Part shown: positions 48,379 through 56,779 of the stretch, piece after piece
Layout: each line of letters begins with the position of its first letter
How positions within the stretch are numbered: the stretch's first letter is position 1
Origin: Streptomyces rishiriensis
GTDB lineage: Bacteria > Actinomycetota > Actinomycetes > Streptomycetales > Streptomycetaceae
NCBI RefSeq assembly: GCF_003112535.1
Contig: NZ_BEWA01000022.1
Location: 116,257-180,256 of the forward strand
DNA: 64,000 nucleotides
Direction: 5' to 3'
Program-made: the position numbers and the translations under genes
The notes under the pieces: model-generated
Seen by the model: the letters and a program-made list of their open reading frames with translations, nothing else
Told to the model about the DNA's origin: nothing
Database searches by the model: none

Positions 48379-49289
48379 CGCCGACCACCTTCGACGTGGA
48401 TGGTCTCCCCGGTGAGGTAGCCCGATTCCGGCCGGGTGACGAATGCCACCACCGCGGCGATTTCCTCGGGCGTCCCGATCCGGCCCACGGCCGAGGACAT
48501 CGCCGCCTCCAGCAGGACGGTGTCCCGATCCACGCCGAGCCGTTCGGTCAGCTCTGCCACCATCGGCGTGGCCACGAAGCCCGGTGCGATCGAGTTGACC
48601 GTCACGCCGTGCGGACCGAATTCGGCCGCGAGCGTGCGGGTGAACCCGGCAATCGCGCCCTTCGCGGTCGCATAGTTGGTCTGACCGGCATTGCCGCGCG
48701 CGGCAACAGAACTGAAGTTGATGATCCGGCCGTGCCCCTGCCGGCGCATGTGCCTCCCGACCGCGAACGAACATCGCATGCTGCCGCCGAGGTTGACGTC
48801 CAGGACCCTGTCCCACTCCTGGTCGCTCATGGTGAGCAGCAGCCGATCCTGGGTGATCCCGGCGCAGTTCACCAGCACGTCGAGGTGACCGAACTCCTCG
48901 ACGGCCGAGGCGACGGTGGCCGTCACCGCCTGAGCTACGGAGACGTCACAGCCGAGCCCGCTGGCCCGTCCGCCGGCCGCACGGATGGCCGAGACGGTGG
49001 CTGTGGTGTCCTGTTCCACGCGGTCCACGACGATCACCGCCATGCCCTCCGCGGCAAGGCGCTCGGCCGTGGCAGCGCCGATGCCCCGGCCGGCTCCGGT
49101 GACCATCGCGACCGGCTCGCAAGCCACCGCTGATGCGGCGGGCCCAGTCATCACCGGGTCGCGCTCCGCGGTCGGCGCGCCGCCCCATTCCGCTCGATGT
49201 ACGCAAGGGCGGGCTGTCGGGCGATCCGAGGAGAACTCGGCGCCTGGCCCGTCCTCGAATGCGTTGGCCGCGTTGACGGTGCTCATCAT
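48375..49289 (-). CDS. couJ: 3-hydroxyacyl-carrier reductase/oxidase, NovJ-like SDR
   Basis: A classical FabG-like SDR with TGAGRGIGAATAERLAAEG, LVNCAGITQDRLLLTM, a serine in NFSSVAARGNAGQTNYATAK (Ser-Tyr-Lys set) and a C-terminal YLTGETIHVEGG. With CouK it oxidises beta-hydroxytyrosyl-S-PCP to the beta-ketone, the step before ring closure to the aminocoumarin. The start is uncertain: an ATG at 49289 with GGGGG upstream gives 304 residues with an unusual ~45-residue N-terminal extension, while ATG 49151 gives 258, closer to the ~262 of NovJ. Confidence 0.88.
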   Translation of the reverse strand: MMSTVNAANAFEDGPGAEFSSDRPTARPCVHRAEWGGAPTAERDPVMTGPAASAVACEPVAMVTGAGRGIGAATAERLAAEGMAVIVVDRVEQDTTATVSAIRAAGGRASGLGCDVSVAQAVTATVASAVEEFGHLDVLVNCAGITQDRLLLTMSDQEWDRVLDVNLGGSMRCSFAVGRHMRRQGHGRIINFSSVAARGNAGQTNYATAKGAIAGFTRTLAAEFGPHGVTVNSIAPGFVATPMVAELTERLGVDRDTVLLEAAMSSAVGRIGTPEEIAAVVAFVTRPESGYLTGETIHVEGGRR

Positions 49290-49310
49290 GTGCACGTCCC
49301 CCGGGGGGCT

Positions 49311-50534
49311 TCAGGCCGTGATCTTGATGGGCAGTGAGCTCATGCCGTGCAGGATGCTGGAGTAGATCCACCGCTCTTCGCCGATCTGCTCCAGGTCGCC
49401 CACCAGCCGGCGTAATCCGTCGAGCACGGCGTAGACCTCCATCCGGCCGAGGTAGTGGCCGAGGCAGTAGTGCGAGCCGTAGGCGAAGGTGAAGTGCTTG
49501 TTCGGGGTGCGGGCGAGCTTGAACTCGTCCGCCGCGTCGAAGACGGTCTCATCCCGGTTGGCTGAGGAGATCCACACGCTGACCACCTCGCCGGCCTTGA
49601 TCTGCTGGCCGTTGATCACAACGTCTCCGGTTGCCTTCCGGCCACCGTGCAGCGAGGGCACGGTCCACCGCAGTGCCTCCTCGGTCGCCGTCTTCAGATC
49701 GACATCGCCATTCTTCAGGGCTCGCCATTGGTCGGGATTCTCGATCAACGCGAGGACCGTGCCGGTGATGGCGTGTCTGCCGGTCTCGTCGCCGCCGATC
49801 ATCAGCCCGTAGCAGTTGGCTATCTGCTCGGCCGCATTGAGCGGATGGCCGTCGATCCGGCAATTCGCCAACAGGCTGACCATGTCGTCCCGGTCACCAC
49901 CACGACGCTCCTTGAGCAGTTTACTGAAATACAGGAGGATCTCGTTCTTGGCGACCCAGCTCTCCTCAGGAGGTTCGTCCGCGTAGTCCGTGCTCCACGC
50001 GTGCGCGGTCAAGCCGAGCAAGTATTCCCGGTCGGTCTGGGGAATTTCCAACAGGTCACAGATGGCGCCCAGCGGCACTTTCGCCGAAATGTCCCGTGCG
50101 GCATCGCATTCGCCTCGATCCAGCGCGGCCAGCAGCAGCCCGTCAACGGTTTCCCGCAGCGAGTTGGCGATCAGTTCGAGCATCTGCGGCGAAAAGCCCT
50201 TGGACAACAGGTTGCGCACCTGGTGGTGGCGCACACCGTCGGTGACCGCGAGCATGGCACCCGAGGCCGAGTCACCGCCGGTGAGCAAGGTGGCCAGCGC
50301 GTTACCGTTCTCCGTGGTGAAGTGCGCCTTGTCCTTGTACACCTCGTTCACGTCGGCATACCGGCTGATCACCCAGAAGCCGGGCTGCTCACCCCGTGGC
50401 TGCTGCCAGTACATCGGCCGATTGGCCCGCAGATGACGGAAGACCGCATCGAGCTCGTACTCGGCGTGCAGAATGGGCGACGCCAGGTCGATGTCCTCGA
50501 GTTCGTCGGCGGACACCATGGGACGGGTGCTCAT
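49311..50534 (-). CDS. couI: Cytochrome P450, tyrosyl beta-hydroxylase
   Basis: A 407-residue P450. The I-helix is YGLMIGGDETGRHAITG, the ExxR region is near EALRWTVPSLHGGRKA, and the haem loop FTFAYGSHYCLGHYLGRME holds the cysteine ligand. NovI/CloI/CouI hydroxylate the beta carbon of tyrosine bound to the PCP of NovH/CouH. It starts 3 bases after couH, indicating coupled translation with its carrier partner. Confidence 0.94.
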   Translation of the reverse strand: MSTRPMVSADELEDIDLASPILHAEYELDAVFRHLRANRPMYWQQPRGEQPGFWVISRYADVNEVYKDKAHFTTENGNALATLLTGGDSASGAMLAVTDGVRHHQVRNLLSKGFSPQMLELIANSLRETVDGLLLAALDRGECDAARDISAKVPLGAICDLLEIPQTDREYLLGLTAHAWSTDYADEPPEESWVAKNEILLYFSKLLKERRGGDRDDMVSLLANCRIDGHPLNAAEQIANCYGLMIGGDETGRHAITGTVLALIENPDQWRALKNGDVDLKTATEEALRWTVPSLHGGRKATGDVVINGQQIKAGEVVSVWISSANRDETVFDAADEFKLARTPNKHFTFAYGSHYCLGHYLGRMEVYAVLDGLRRLVGDLEQIGEERWIYSSILHGMSSLPIKITA

Positions 50535-50537
50535 CTC

Positions 50538-52337
50538 TCACTCCCCGAGGTTCGCTATCGCGGCCAGCTGCTCGATGGTCGGGTGGTCGATCACGGTCCT
50601 CGGCAAGAGCACCAAGCCGGCTTCCTGCGCTCGCTGAATGAGGTCGACAGCCAGGATGCTGTTCCCGCCCATTTCGAAAAAGTTACTGCGCACGTCGATC
50701 TCACCAAGGCCGAACAGGTCCCGGAAGATATCGAAAAGGATCTTCTCGGCGGAAGTGCGCGGTTTCTGACCGGCGGGCCTGGTGGTCTTGATCGGCGGCA
50801 GCGCGGCTCGGTCCGTCTTTCCGCTGGGAGTCACAGGAATGGCGTCGATGGTCGCATAGACCGACGGCACCATGTAGTCGGGCAGGTAGCGGCCGGCGTG
50901 CTCACGCAGTTCGCCTGCCGCGGGCGTGGTGCCGTGCGTCGGCACCACGTAGGCCAGCAGCTGCGGCCCGTCGTCTTCGCCGGCCCGCAGCACGGCCACC
51001 GCCTGCGCCACGTCCGGATGTTGGCTGAGCACGGACTCCACCTCTCCGAGCTCGATTCGGAATCCGCGCAGTTCGACCTGGTCGTCGATCCGGCCGTGGA
51101 ACAGGATGTCGCCGTCGGCCCGCATGGAGGCCAGATCACCGGTGCGGTACATCCGTTCGCCGTCGGCGGCGAAGGGATTGGCCACGAACACATGCGCGGT
51201 CACATCAGGGCGGTTGAGGTAGCCGCGCGCAAGCCCGGCACCGCTGAGGTACAACTCGCCGATTTCTCCGGCCGCGACCGGTAGTAGTTCGTCGTCGAGG
51301 ATGTGCACAGACACGCCAGGAATCGGCCGGCCAATAGTGACCTCGTCCGTCGGGGTCAGCGGGCCGGTCATGGTCGCGCACACGGTGCACTCGGTCGGAC
51401 CGTAGGCGTTGACCAAAAGGCGTCCTGGTGACCACTGTTCCACCAGGCCGGCCGGGCACTCCTCGCCGGCCACCACCAGCACGCGCAGGTCCGGCGCCGC
51501 GTCCGGGGACATGGTCGCGACTGCGGCAGGCGGCAGCACCGCGTGGCTGACCTGGCCCTCCCGTAGGACCTTTGCCAGCGGGTCGCCGACCAGTGTGTCC
51601 GACCCTGGCACCACCAAAGTGGCACCGGAGGTAAAAGTGGCCAGCAGCTCGGTCACATAGGCGTCGAAGCTCGGCGAGGCGAACTGGAGCACCCGACTGT
51701 CCTCAGTGACCTGCATCGTGGCGACCTTGGCCGCGGCCAAGGCGGGCAACCCGGCACCGGTCAGAGCGACACCTTTCGGCCGACCTGTCGAGCCCGAGGT
51801 GTAAATCACGTAAGCCAGGTTGGTCGCGGCGAGTGAACCACCCCGTTCGTCCTCAGTCACGTCGGTGTCGGGCAGTGCGTCGAGCGTGGCAGTCTGCTCG
51901 GCCGAGTCCAGCACCAGCTGCGGCACCCCGATGTCAGCAGGCAGCTTAGGGACTGCGGTCCGGATGGTGCACAGCAATGCGGGCTCGGCGTCAGCGAGCA
52001 TGTAGGCGATCCGCTGCTCCGGGTAGTTGACGTCCACCGGCAGGAACGCCGCCCCGGCCTTGGCCACGGCAAGCACGCTGATCACCATTCGACTGGATCG
52101 GGGCAGCGCCAGTGCCACCACCCGGCCCGGGCCCGCCCCCTCGCTGAGCAGCAGTCGGGCCAGCTGGTTCGCCCTGGCGTTCACCTCGTCGTAGGACAGG
52201 GTCTCGCTGTTCGAGACAATCGCCGGACTGCTTGGCCGACTGCGTACCGTCCGCTCCCACAGTTCGGCCAGCGTGGCCGATGCCGTCCTCGTTGTCGCCG
52301 ACCGATCAGAAGCCTTGTTCAGACCCTTGGAGAACAA
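50538..52337 (-). CDS. couH: Tyrosine-activating NRPS didomain (A-PCP)
   Basis: A 599-residue adenylation-carrier didomain. The A domain has LAYVIYTSGSTGRPKGVALT, LLVNAYGPTECTVCATMTG, YRTGDLASMRADGDILFHGR and TPSGKTDRAALP. The PCP follows at about 520-595 with the pantetheine serine in FFEMGGNSILAVDLIQR. It loads L-tyrosine and holds it for CouI, CouJ and CouK. The start is a TTG at 52337 with a strong AGGGGG just before it, an uncommon start codon. MbtH partner CouY is encoded upstream. Confidence 0.93.
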   Translation of the reverse strand: MFSKGLNKASDRSATTRTASATLAELWERTVRSRPSSPAIVSNSETLSYDEVNARANQLARLLLSEGAGPGRVVALALPRSSRMVISVLAVAKAGAAFLPVDVNYPEQRIAYMLADAEPALLCTIRTAVPKLPADIGVPQLVLDSAEQTATLDALPDTDVTEDERGGSLAATNLAYVIYTSGSTGRPKGVALTGAGLPALAAAKVATMQVTEDSRVLQFASPSFDAYVTELLATFTSGATLVVPGSDTLVGDPLAKVLREGQVSHAVLPPAAVATMSPDAAPDLRVLVVAGEECPAGLVEQWSPGRLLVNAYGPTECTVCATMTGPLTPTDEVTIGRPIPGVSVHILDDELLPVAAGEIGELYLSGAGLARGYLNRPDVTAHVFVANPFAADGERMYRTGDLASMRADGDILFHGRIDDQVELRGFRIELGEVESVLSQHPDVAQAVAVLRAGEDDGPQLLAYVVPTHGTTPAAGELREHAGRYLPDYMVPSVYATIDAIPVTPSGKTDRAALPPIKTTRPAGQKPRTSAEKILFDIFRDLFGLGEIDVRSNFFEMGGNSILAVDLIQRAQEAGLVLLPRTVIDHPTIEQLAAIANLGE

Positions 52338-52642
52338 ACCGCCCCCTGTTGAATATCAGCATCGTTGTACCGCCGTTAAGTCTCCATGCCATCGGAACAT
52401 ACTCCCCAGATAGCCGAAAAGAAATGCTGCACGAACAGGTGACTTCCGAGACAGCTTGCTCGATATCAATCTCGACGACACTCCAAGCGCTGGGAAGTCA
52501 TGCATCGAACGCCTCGCGTGATGGAATCACGCCCTGGGTCTGCCGTGAAGCGCCTGACTCCTTGAACATCTTGGACAGCCACAGAGGTTGAATGGGTGCT
52601 GTCGGTGGGCTTGATGTTGTTGATCGCTGAAACGAGCGGTTT
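52338..52642. other. couY-couH spacer
   Basis: About 305 bases with visibly lower GC than the genes around it. No supported gene or hairpin. It may hold a second promoter for couH and its leader. Confidence 0.45.
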
Positions 52643-52858
52643 CTACTCGTCACCCATCGCCGGCTGCAGGCTCAACGGTCGCATGTCCGTCCAATGCTCG
52701 TTGACGTAATCGAGGCACTCTTGCCGCGACGCCTCATCGAGAATGACGGTCCACCCCTTGGGAAGAGCAGCGAACGAAGGCCACAGAGAATGCTGCCCCT
52801 CGTCATTGACCAGGAGCAGATAGACGCCGTTCTCGTCATCGAACGGGTTCGTCGCCAT
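52643..52858 (-). CDS. couY: MbtH-like adenylation chaperone
   Basis: A 71-residue MbtH-family protein with the complete signature: NPFDDENGVYLLLVNDEGQH, SLWPSFAALPKGW and VNEHWTDMRPLSL, including the conserved tryptophans. MbtH proteins bind NRPS adenylation domains and enable their folding or activity; here the partners are CouH and possibly CouL/CouN4. The start is ATG 52858. It is the first gene after the CouG-type binding site. Confidence 0.95.
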   Translation of the reverse strand: MATNPFDDENGVYLLLVNDEGQHSLWPSFAALPKGWTVILDEASRQECLDYVNEHWTDMRPLSLQPAMGDE

Positions 52859-52953
52859 TACATGCGCCTCCGTAGATCTCATCGCTGGAGAACCGACCTG
52901 TCGGTCCTGCAGGCAGGTGTACCGGACTGCCGCGACCTCGAAAACGTGTTGCG

Positions 52954-53035
52954 GAGAATACTCATCTGCCTTCTCGAACACCACCGCCACGGCACGTTCA
53001 CGTACCTCACGAGAGTGCCTCGGAGACCGAGCCAT
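52954..53035 (-). pseudogene. IS3-type OrfA N-terminal scrap upstream of couY
   Basis: From 53035 the minus strand reads MARSPRHSREVRERAVAVVF followed by EKADEYS, closely matching the first residues of actinobacterial IS3-family OrfA proteins. Similarity ends there and the frame runs on into couY. It lies between the StrR-type site and couY. Confidence 0.55.
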
Positions 53036-53130
53036 CTCTCCATCGTCTTCATCGCACCGGGGCGGTTCAACATTCCAGGCCCGGCCTGGTCACCAGGATG
53101 CCGACCGTCGACGTTCGACTGTGTGGTGGC

Positions 53131-53159
53131 GTTCAACCGTATGGTTCGAGCAGTTGAAC
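53131..53159. promoter_or_regulatory. StrR/NovG-type binding site (candidate CouG operator)
   Basis: GTTCAACCG, an 11-base spacer, then CAGTTGAAC: an inverted repeat matching the StrR/NovG consensus GTTCrActG-N11-CrgTyGAAC with one arm mismatch. A further half-site GTTCGACTG lies at 53113-53121. It sits just downstream of the couG stop and about 270 bases before couY, the same arrangement as the NovG site before novH. CouG is expected to activate couY-H and the following genes from here. Confidence 0.85.
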
Positions 53160-53194
53160 GTCCCGCAGCGGCCGGATCGGACGGTACGTCTCCG

Positions 53195-54154
53195 TCAGGC
53201 GGTGTCTCGGCCCGCGAGCCGGTCGGCCAGATGTTGCCATGCGGCGGCGCACTCGCGGGCCATGTCGATCACCATGACCCGACAGTGTTCCGGCACACTG
53301 TCCGCGATCTGGGCAATCTGCTCGACGCTGCCCGGGGCGGCGCCGCCAAGCAAGCGGAGCAAGTGTCGGCCGACGTCGTTGAACCGCAGCGATGGGTTGT
53401 TGCGCAGGCTCTGCAGCACGCGGCTGTAGTCCGGACCGGTTCGCTGCGTCGCCGAGGCCGGGCGTGGTGTCAGGGCTGCCTGCTGCAGGGCGGTTATGGC
53501 CGGCTCGCCTCGCCGCAGTCTCGCGCGCACATTGCTGGCGGTGCCCACCGAGATCCGCGCCGCTTTGGCTACTTCGCGAACCGACGCGTTCGGGTTCTGG
53601 GCCAGCAGCTCGCTCGCACGCCGGCGTCCTTCCGTGCCGTCCTTGGGCCGAGTCCGGCCATCCTGCCCGGTTCTACGCTCGAGCGTGCCAGCGATGGAGT
53701 GCGATCTCAGAGACGCGACAGTGCTGGCCGCCAGTCCAGTGGTACGTGCGATCTTGCGGTCGGACCAGTGCGGGTGCGAATCCATGATCCGCGCGGCGGC
53801 AGATTTGCGCTCAGCCATCGTCAACGGCAGGCCGTGCGCACGATTCAACTCAACCGCGAGGACAAACACATCGGCTGAGGCGTCATCGATGAAAACGACC
53901 TCGATCCATTCGTCGCCACGAAAACGAGCTGCCCGCAGTCTGTGCATTCCGTCGATGACCCGCCGTGTCTCACGGTGCACGACAATCGGCGGCAGGACCT
54001 CTTCCGTTTCGACCAGTGCACGAATGTGTTCCGTACTTTCACCGGACCGCAGTAGTTGTTGCGACGGAAACAACGAACCGATCGGAACCCGTTCCCCTTT
54101 TCCGATTGCTTTAGGTAGAATCGACGTCATCTCCTCATCACCGCTGTTACTCAT
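53195..54154 (-). CDS. couG: StrR/NovG-like pathway activator (ParB-type DNA-binding protein)
   Basis: A 319-residue regulator, essentially NovG length. The N-terminal ParB-like domain reads VPIGSLFPSQQLLRSGESTE, LPPIVVHRETRRVIDGMHRL and VFIDDASADVFVLAVELN. A helix-turn-helix follows (SDRKIARTTGLAASTVASLR), and a second one (ASVREVAKAARISVGTASNV). Homologues StrR and NovG are positive regulators that bind the palindrome type seen at 53131-53159. The ATG at 54154 has a G-rich ribosome-binding site. No TTA codon was noticed. Confidence 0.92.
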   Translation of the reverse strand: MSNSGDEEMTSILPKAIGKGERVPIGSLFPSQQLLRSGESTEHIRALVETEEVLPPIVVHRETRRVIDGMHRLRAARFRGDEWIEVVFIDDASADVFVLAVELNRAHGLPLTMAERKSAAARIMDSHPHWSDRKIARTTGLAASTVASLRSHSIAGTLERRTGQDGRTRPKDGTEGRRRASELLAQNPNASVREVAKAARISVGTASNVRARLRRGEPAITALQQAALTPRPASATQRTGPDYSRVLQSLRNNPSLRFNDVGRHLLRLLGGAAPGSVEQIAQIADSVPEHCRVMVIDMARECAAAWQHLADRLAGRDTA

Positions 54155-55307
54155 ATGACCCCCCCTAGGACATAATGATCTGGCTTGGATCAGCGCGTGT
54201 AGGACATGGGTGACCAGACGCAGGTCTTGGCCAGGCTCAGCAGCATCAAATCACGTTCATCGCTCGTTACAACGATTGCCCGAATAGCTCAATTCGGTCC
54301 GCGTCCAGATCGATCACGGCCACGCCTGACGTATGAACATTCGCACGGTGTGCGGAATCGTCGGCTCTACCCGGCGCGGCCTGTGAGTGGTTGACGGTGA
54401 GCCCATCCCCGACTGCCCCCCTTCGATTCTAAGCCACCGACATCGGCGCCCTGGAGGTCATCGGCGCCGTGCATGTCGAGTTCTTCGCGCGCCGGTGCGG
54501 CCCGGCGACGCCGGTGTTGCGCGAGTGCTCACCGAGAAGGGCGTGCCGCATGGTGAACGGAAGGCCGGATTCGAGGAGTTCGGTCGAGTTGACCGCCCTC
54601 CCCGATGTCAGGCGTCCGCCGGCCACTTCCTACGACGTAGTTCGTGCAAGAGGTCCTCGGCGTTGCACGGAGTGACGGAAATGGTGACCGTGAGGTCGAG
54701 GCTGTGCAGCCGCTGCGAGATGTTGCTGCCGTGCATCCCCACCCCGGCGCCGGCCACGTCGCTGACGGGGCGGGCCGGCTCCGTCGGCCGGTCGCCGACG
54801 GAAACATCGATGCCCGCGAGTGCGGTCTCCGTGGCAATCCCGTACCTGCCGGGAACGCGGTTGCAGCCATCGATGCGACGCTGGACGAACTTCAGCAGAT
54901 GACCGTCGGACTCCGCGGGCGAGCCGCCGCCGCCCGCGACAGCTCCGAGTGTCTCCAACAGGCCCGTCAGGTCGCTTTCCGCAGGTCATCCTGCGCCGTG
55001 AGGGAACCGGCTCCCGGCCGTCCCACCCGTGGATGACCACCCACCACAGGGGCAAGGTCACAACCCAGTACTTCCCGTTCACGCCAGCGCGAGACCTTCA
55101 CTCCCGCCACGTCGACGGAGGAGCGAGCGGCTCCCCTTGACCGGTGAGACGCGACCACCGGTGTCACCTGGCCCGGTGGCACGGCGACCACCGCCAGGTC
55201 CACCGCTCCCGACGGTCCCTCGGCCGTGCGCATTGATCTCCCGCAATCCCTTCGGGGCCGCCACGCAGCAGTGTCGTCGGGCACCGACATCGCATGGGCG
55301 CATCCGG
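54155..55307. other. couE-couG spacer, 1.15 kb
   Basis: No gene is supported here. Minus-strand frames at 54608-54958 (containing TALAGIDVSVGDRPTEPA) and 54967-55383 (containing AVDLAVVAVPPGQVTPVVAS, faintly like a CoA-binding domain) look partly protein-like but lack good starts and full domains. They are probably decayed DNA. The couG promoter should lie near 54160-54400. Confidence 0.45.
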
Positions 55308-56024
55308 TCAAATGGCCTCGTCGACGACGAATAAGATCCAGTCCGTCAGAGTCAGATTGCTCCCCCGCGCCGCCTCCCTCCACCGTTCGAGACGTAACTC
55401 GTCTAATTGAAGGCTGAGCTGAACATGGCGCCGCAGATCATCTTCTTCGCCCGATATGCTGGCCCGGATCTGTTTGCGCAGCTGGTTCCTGGACCAGTTC
55501 AGTCGAACCGCGAAGTCGAGCCAGTGATCCTGTTCGGCTTGCGAGAGAGATGCCACTTCCATGTGATGTTGGAACGTGAGTCTGTCTCGCCGGCGGGACG
55601 GCTCGAATTTTCTCGCCACCCAGGCGTAATTTCGCAGCGTCTGGTAGTCGAGCTTGGTCTTCTCCATCGCCCGGCGGTATCGGTCACCATACTGGTTCTG
55701 CCCGAACACCAACCAATCACCGATCCACCAGGCCGACGAATCGCACACCGTGAGGATCCTTCCGCCGAGGCGGCACCATGCCTCCAGGGAGAGATCTTGC
55801 GGGATCTGAAGCCTGGTCCTCTCGGCCGAAACCTCCACACCAAGACAAGAGGCGTGGCTTGATTTCCTGCTGTCAACGGGGGTCGCGTCCCCTGCAGTCG
55901 GTCTCACCGGAGTGGCGCCGGACCCCCCAGCCTTCGAAGCTGTCTGACCAGACGCAACCACGATGCCTCCCGTTTCCGTCGTCAGGACAAGCATGTCGGC
56001 GGAGCCTCGGCCCGTCTCAGACAT
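55308..56024 (-). CDS. couE: LmbU/NovE-family regulator with two TTA codons
   Basis: A 238-residue protein of the LmbU/NovE group of antibiotic-cluster activators. The conserved core is TRLQIPQDLSLEAWCRLGGR, SSAWWIGDWLVFGQNQYGDR, LRNYAWVARKFEPSRRRD and HHMEVASLSQAEQDHWLDFA, followed by a helical C-terminus. The first ~65 residues are low-complexity. Leu207 and Leu210 are both TTA codons (plus-strand 55404-55406 and 55395-55397), so translation should depend on the bldA tRNA. It is the first gene of the cluster and lies next to mobile-element debris. Confidence 0.9.
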   Translation of the reverse strand: MSETGRGSADMLVLTTETGGIVVASGQTASKAGGSGATPVRPTAGDATPVDSRKSSHASCLGVEVSAERTRLQIPQDLSLEAWCRLGGRILTVCDSSAWWIGDWLVFGQNQYGDRYRRAMEKTKLDYQTLRNYAWVARKFEPSRRRDRLTFQHHMEVASLSQAEQDHWLDFAVRLNWSRNQLRKQIRASISGEEDDLRRHVQLSLQLDELRLERWREAARGSNLTLTDWILFVVDEAI

Positions 56025-56067
56025 GCTGCTTCGACCGACCGATCGTCAGATTACTGACTTCGATCCT

Positions 56068-56259
56068 TCATGAGGAGCCGTCGGCCTGCTGACGGGCCGA
56101 GTTCAGCCATCGCCGGACCAGCCCGTCCTCCGTCACCCCTGCCCACAGCATTGCGCGCAGAGGTTTGAATGCCGGCCGGTCGCAGACGCGTTCCTCGACC
56201 GCTTGCATCAACTCCTCATGCGGAATCTCCTCATAACAGTCGGCGATATCCGTGTCCAC
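56068..56259 (-). pseudogene. Group II intron reverse-transcriptase/maturase scrap
   Basis: A 63-residue minus-strand frame reading MDTDIADCYEEIPHEELMQA, VEERVCDRPAFKPLRAML and EDGLVRRWL. It matches the reverse-transcriptase segment of bacterial group II intron proteins around the DIADCFxxIPH motif; the YADD catalytic box is absent. It begins 44 bases upstream of couE and marks the right cluster edge. Confidence 0.7.
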
Positions 56260-56361
56260 CCCTCAGCGCCTGCCCCGCCATGCCTCATCGATCAAGACGT
56301 GGAAAGCATCGTGCGCCCCGCGCCTGGGCCTGGGCCTGACCCGAACGAGCACGGGAGCATG

Positions 56362-56499
56362 CGTGAACCAGAGGCGGCGGACCGCTGGACCTGGCTGGTG
56401 ATCATCGCGCACACCCAGCTCCGCCTCGCCGCCCCGCTCGCCACCGACCAGCGCAAGCCCTGGGAGAAATCCACCCACCCGGCGTCGCTCTCACCCCGC
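56362..56499 (+). pseudogene. Transposase C-terminal scrap
   Basis: The plus strand reads REPEAADRWTWLVIIAHTQL, RLAAPLATDQRKPWEK and LSPR, a block from the C-terminal part of a large Streptomyces DDE transposase family (xxPEAADRWTWLvxxAxTQLRLARPL). Nothing else of the gene remains. Confidence 0.6.
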
Positions 56500-56589
56500 C
56501 TGGGCGTCGACGGACTCGATGCGCTCGGCCACCTCATCGAGCAGTCCGCCCGTTCCGCAGGCCGGGTCGTGGACCGTGCGGAGCAGACC
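56494..56589 (-). pseudogene. N-6 DNA methylase scrap
   Basis: The last 32 residues of a minus-strand frame read LLRTVHDPACGTGGLLDEVA with ERIESVDAQ, the SAM-binding motif I context of type I/N-6 adenine DNA methylases (DPACGTGG). No target-recognition or catalytic NPPF motif follows. Confidence 0.5.
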
Positions 56590-56779
56590 GGGCAGCGCGA
56601 ACCGTCTGTGGGCCGAACTCGCGGCGGGCCTCGGCAACGGATGGCACCGTCTTCCTTTTCTCCGCGTAGGTCTGCGTGAGAGCGCGGACGGGCGCTCTCG
56701 ATAGCCTGACCATCTGCTGCACGGAGTGTCCATGTGTCCGGCTGGTCCGACGGCTTCCGACGGAAGTGATGAGGCTGTG

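Noticed and set aside
49647..51284. A 545-codon plus-strand open frame opposite couI and couH
   Set aside because: Antisense shadow of a P450 and an NRPS didomain, with no recognisable domain.
54967..55383. CoA-binding or acetyltransferase-like fragment (AVDLAVVAVPPGQ)
   Set aside because: The resemblance is limited to about 20 residues and the rest of the frame shows nothing. Kept only as a note in the spacer entry.
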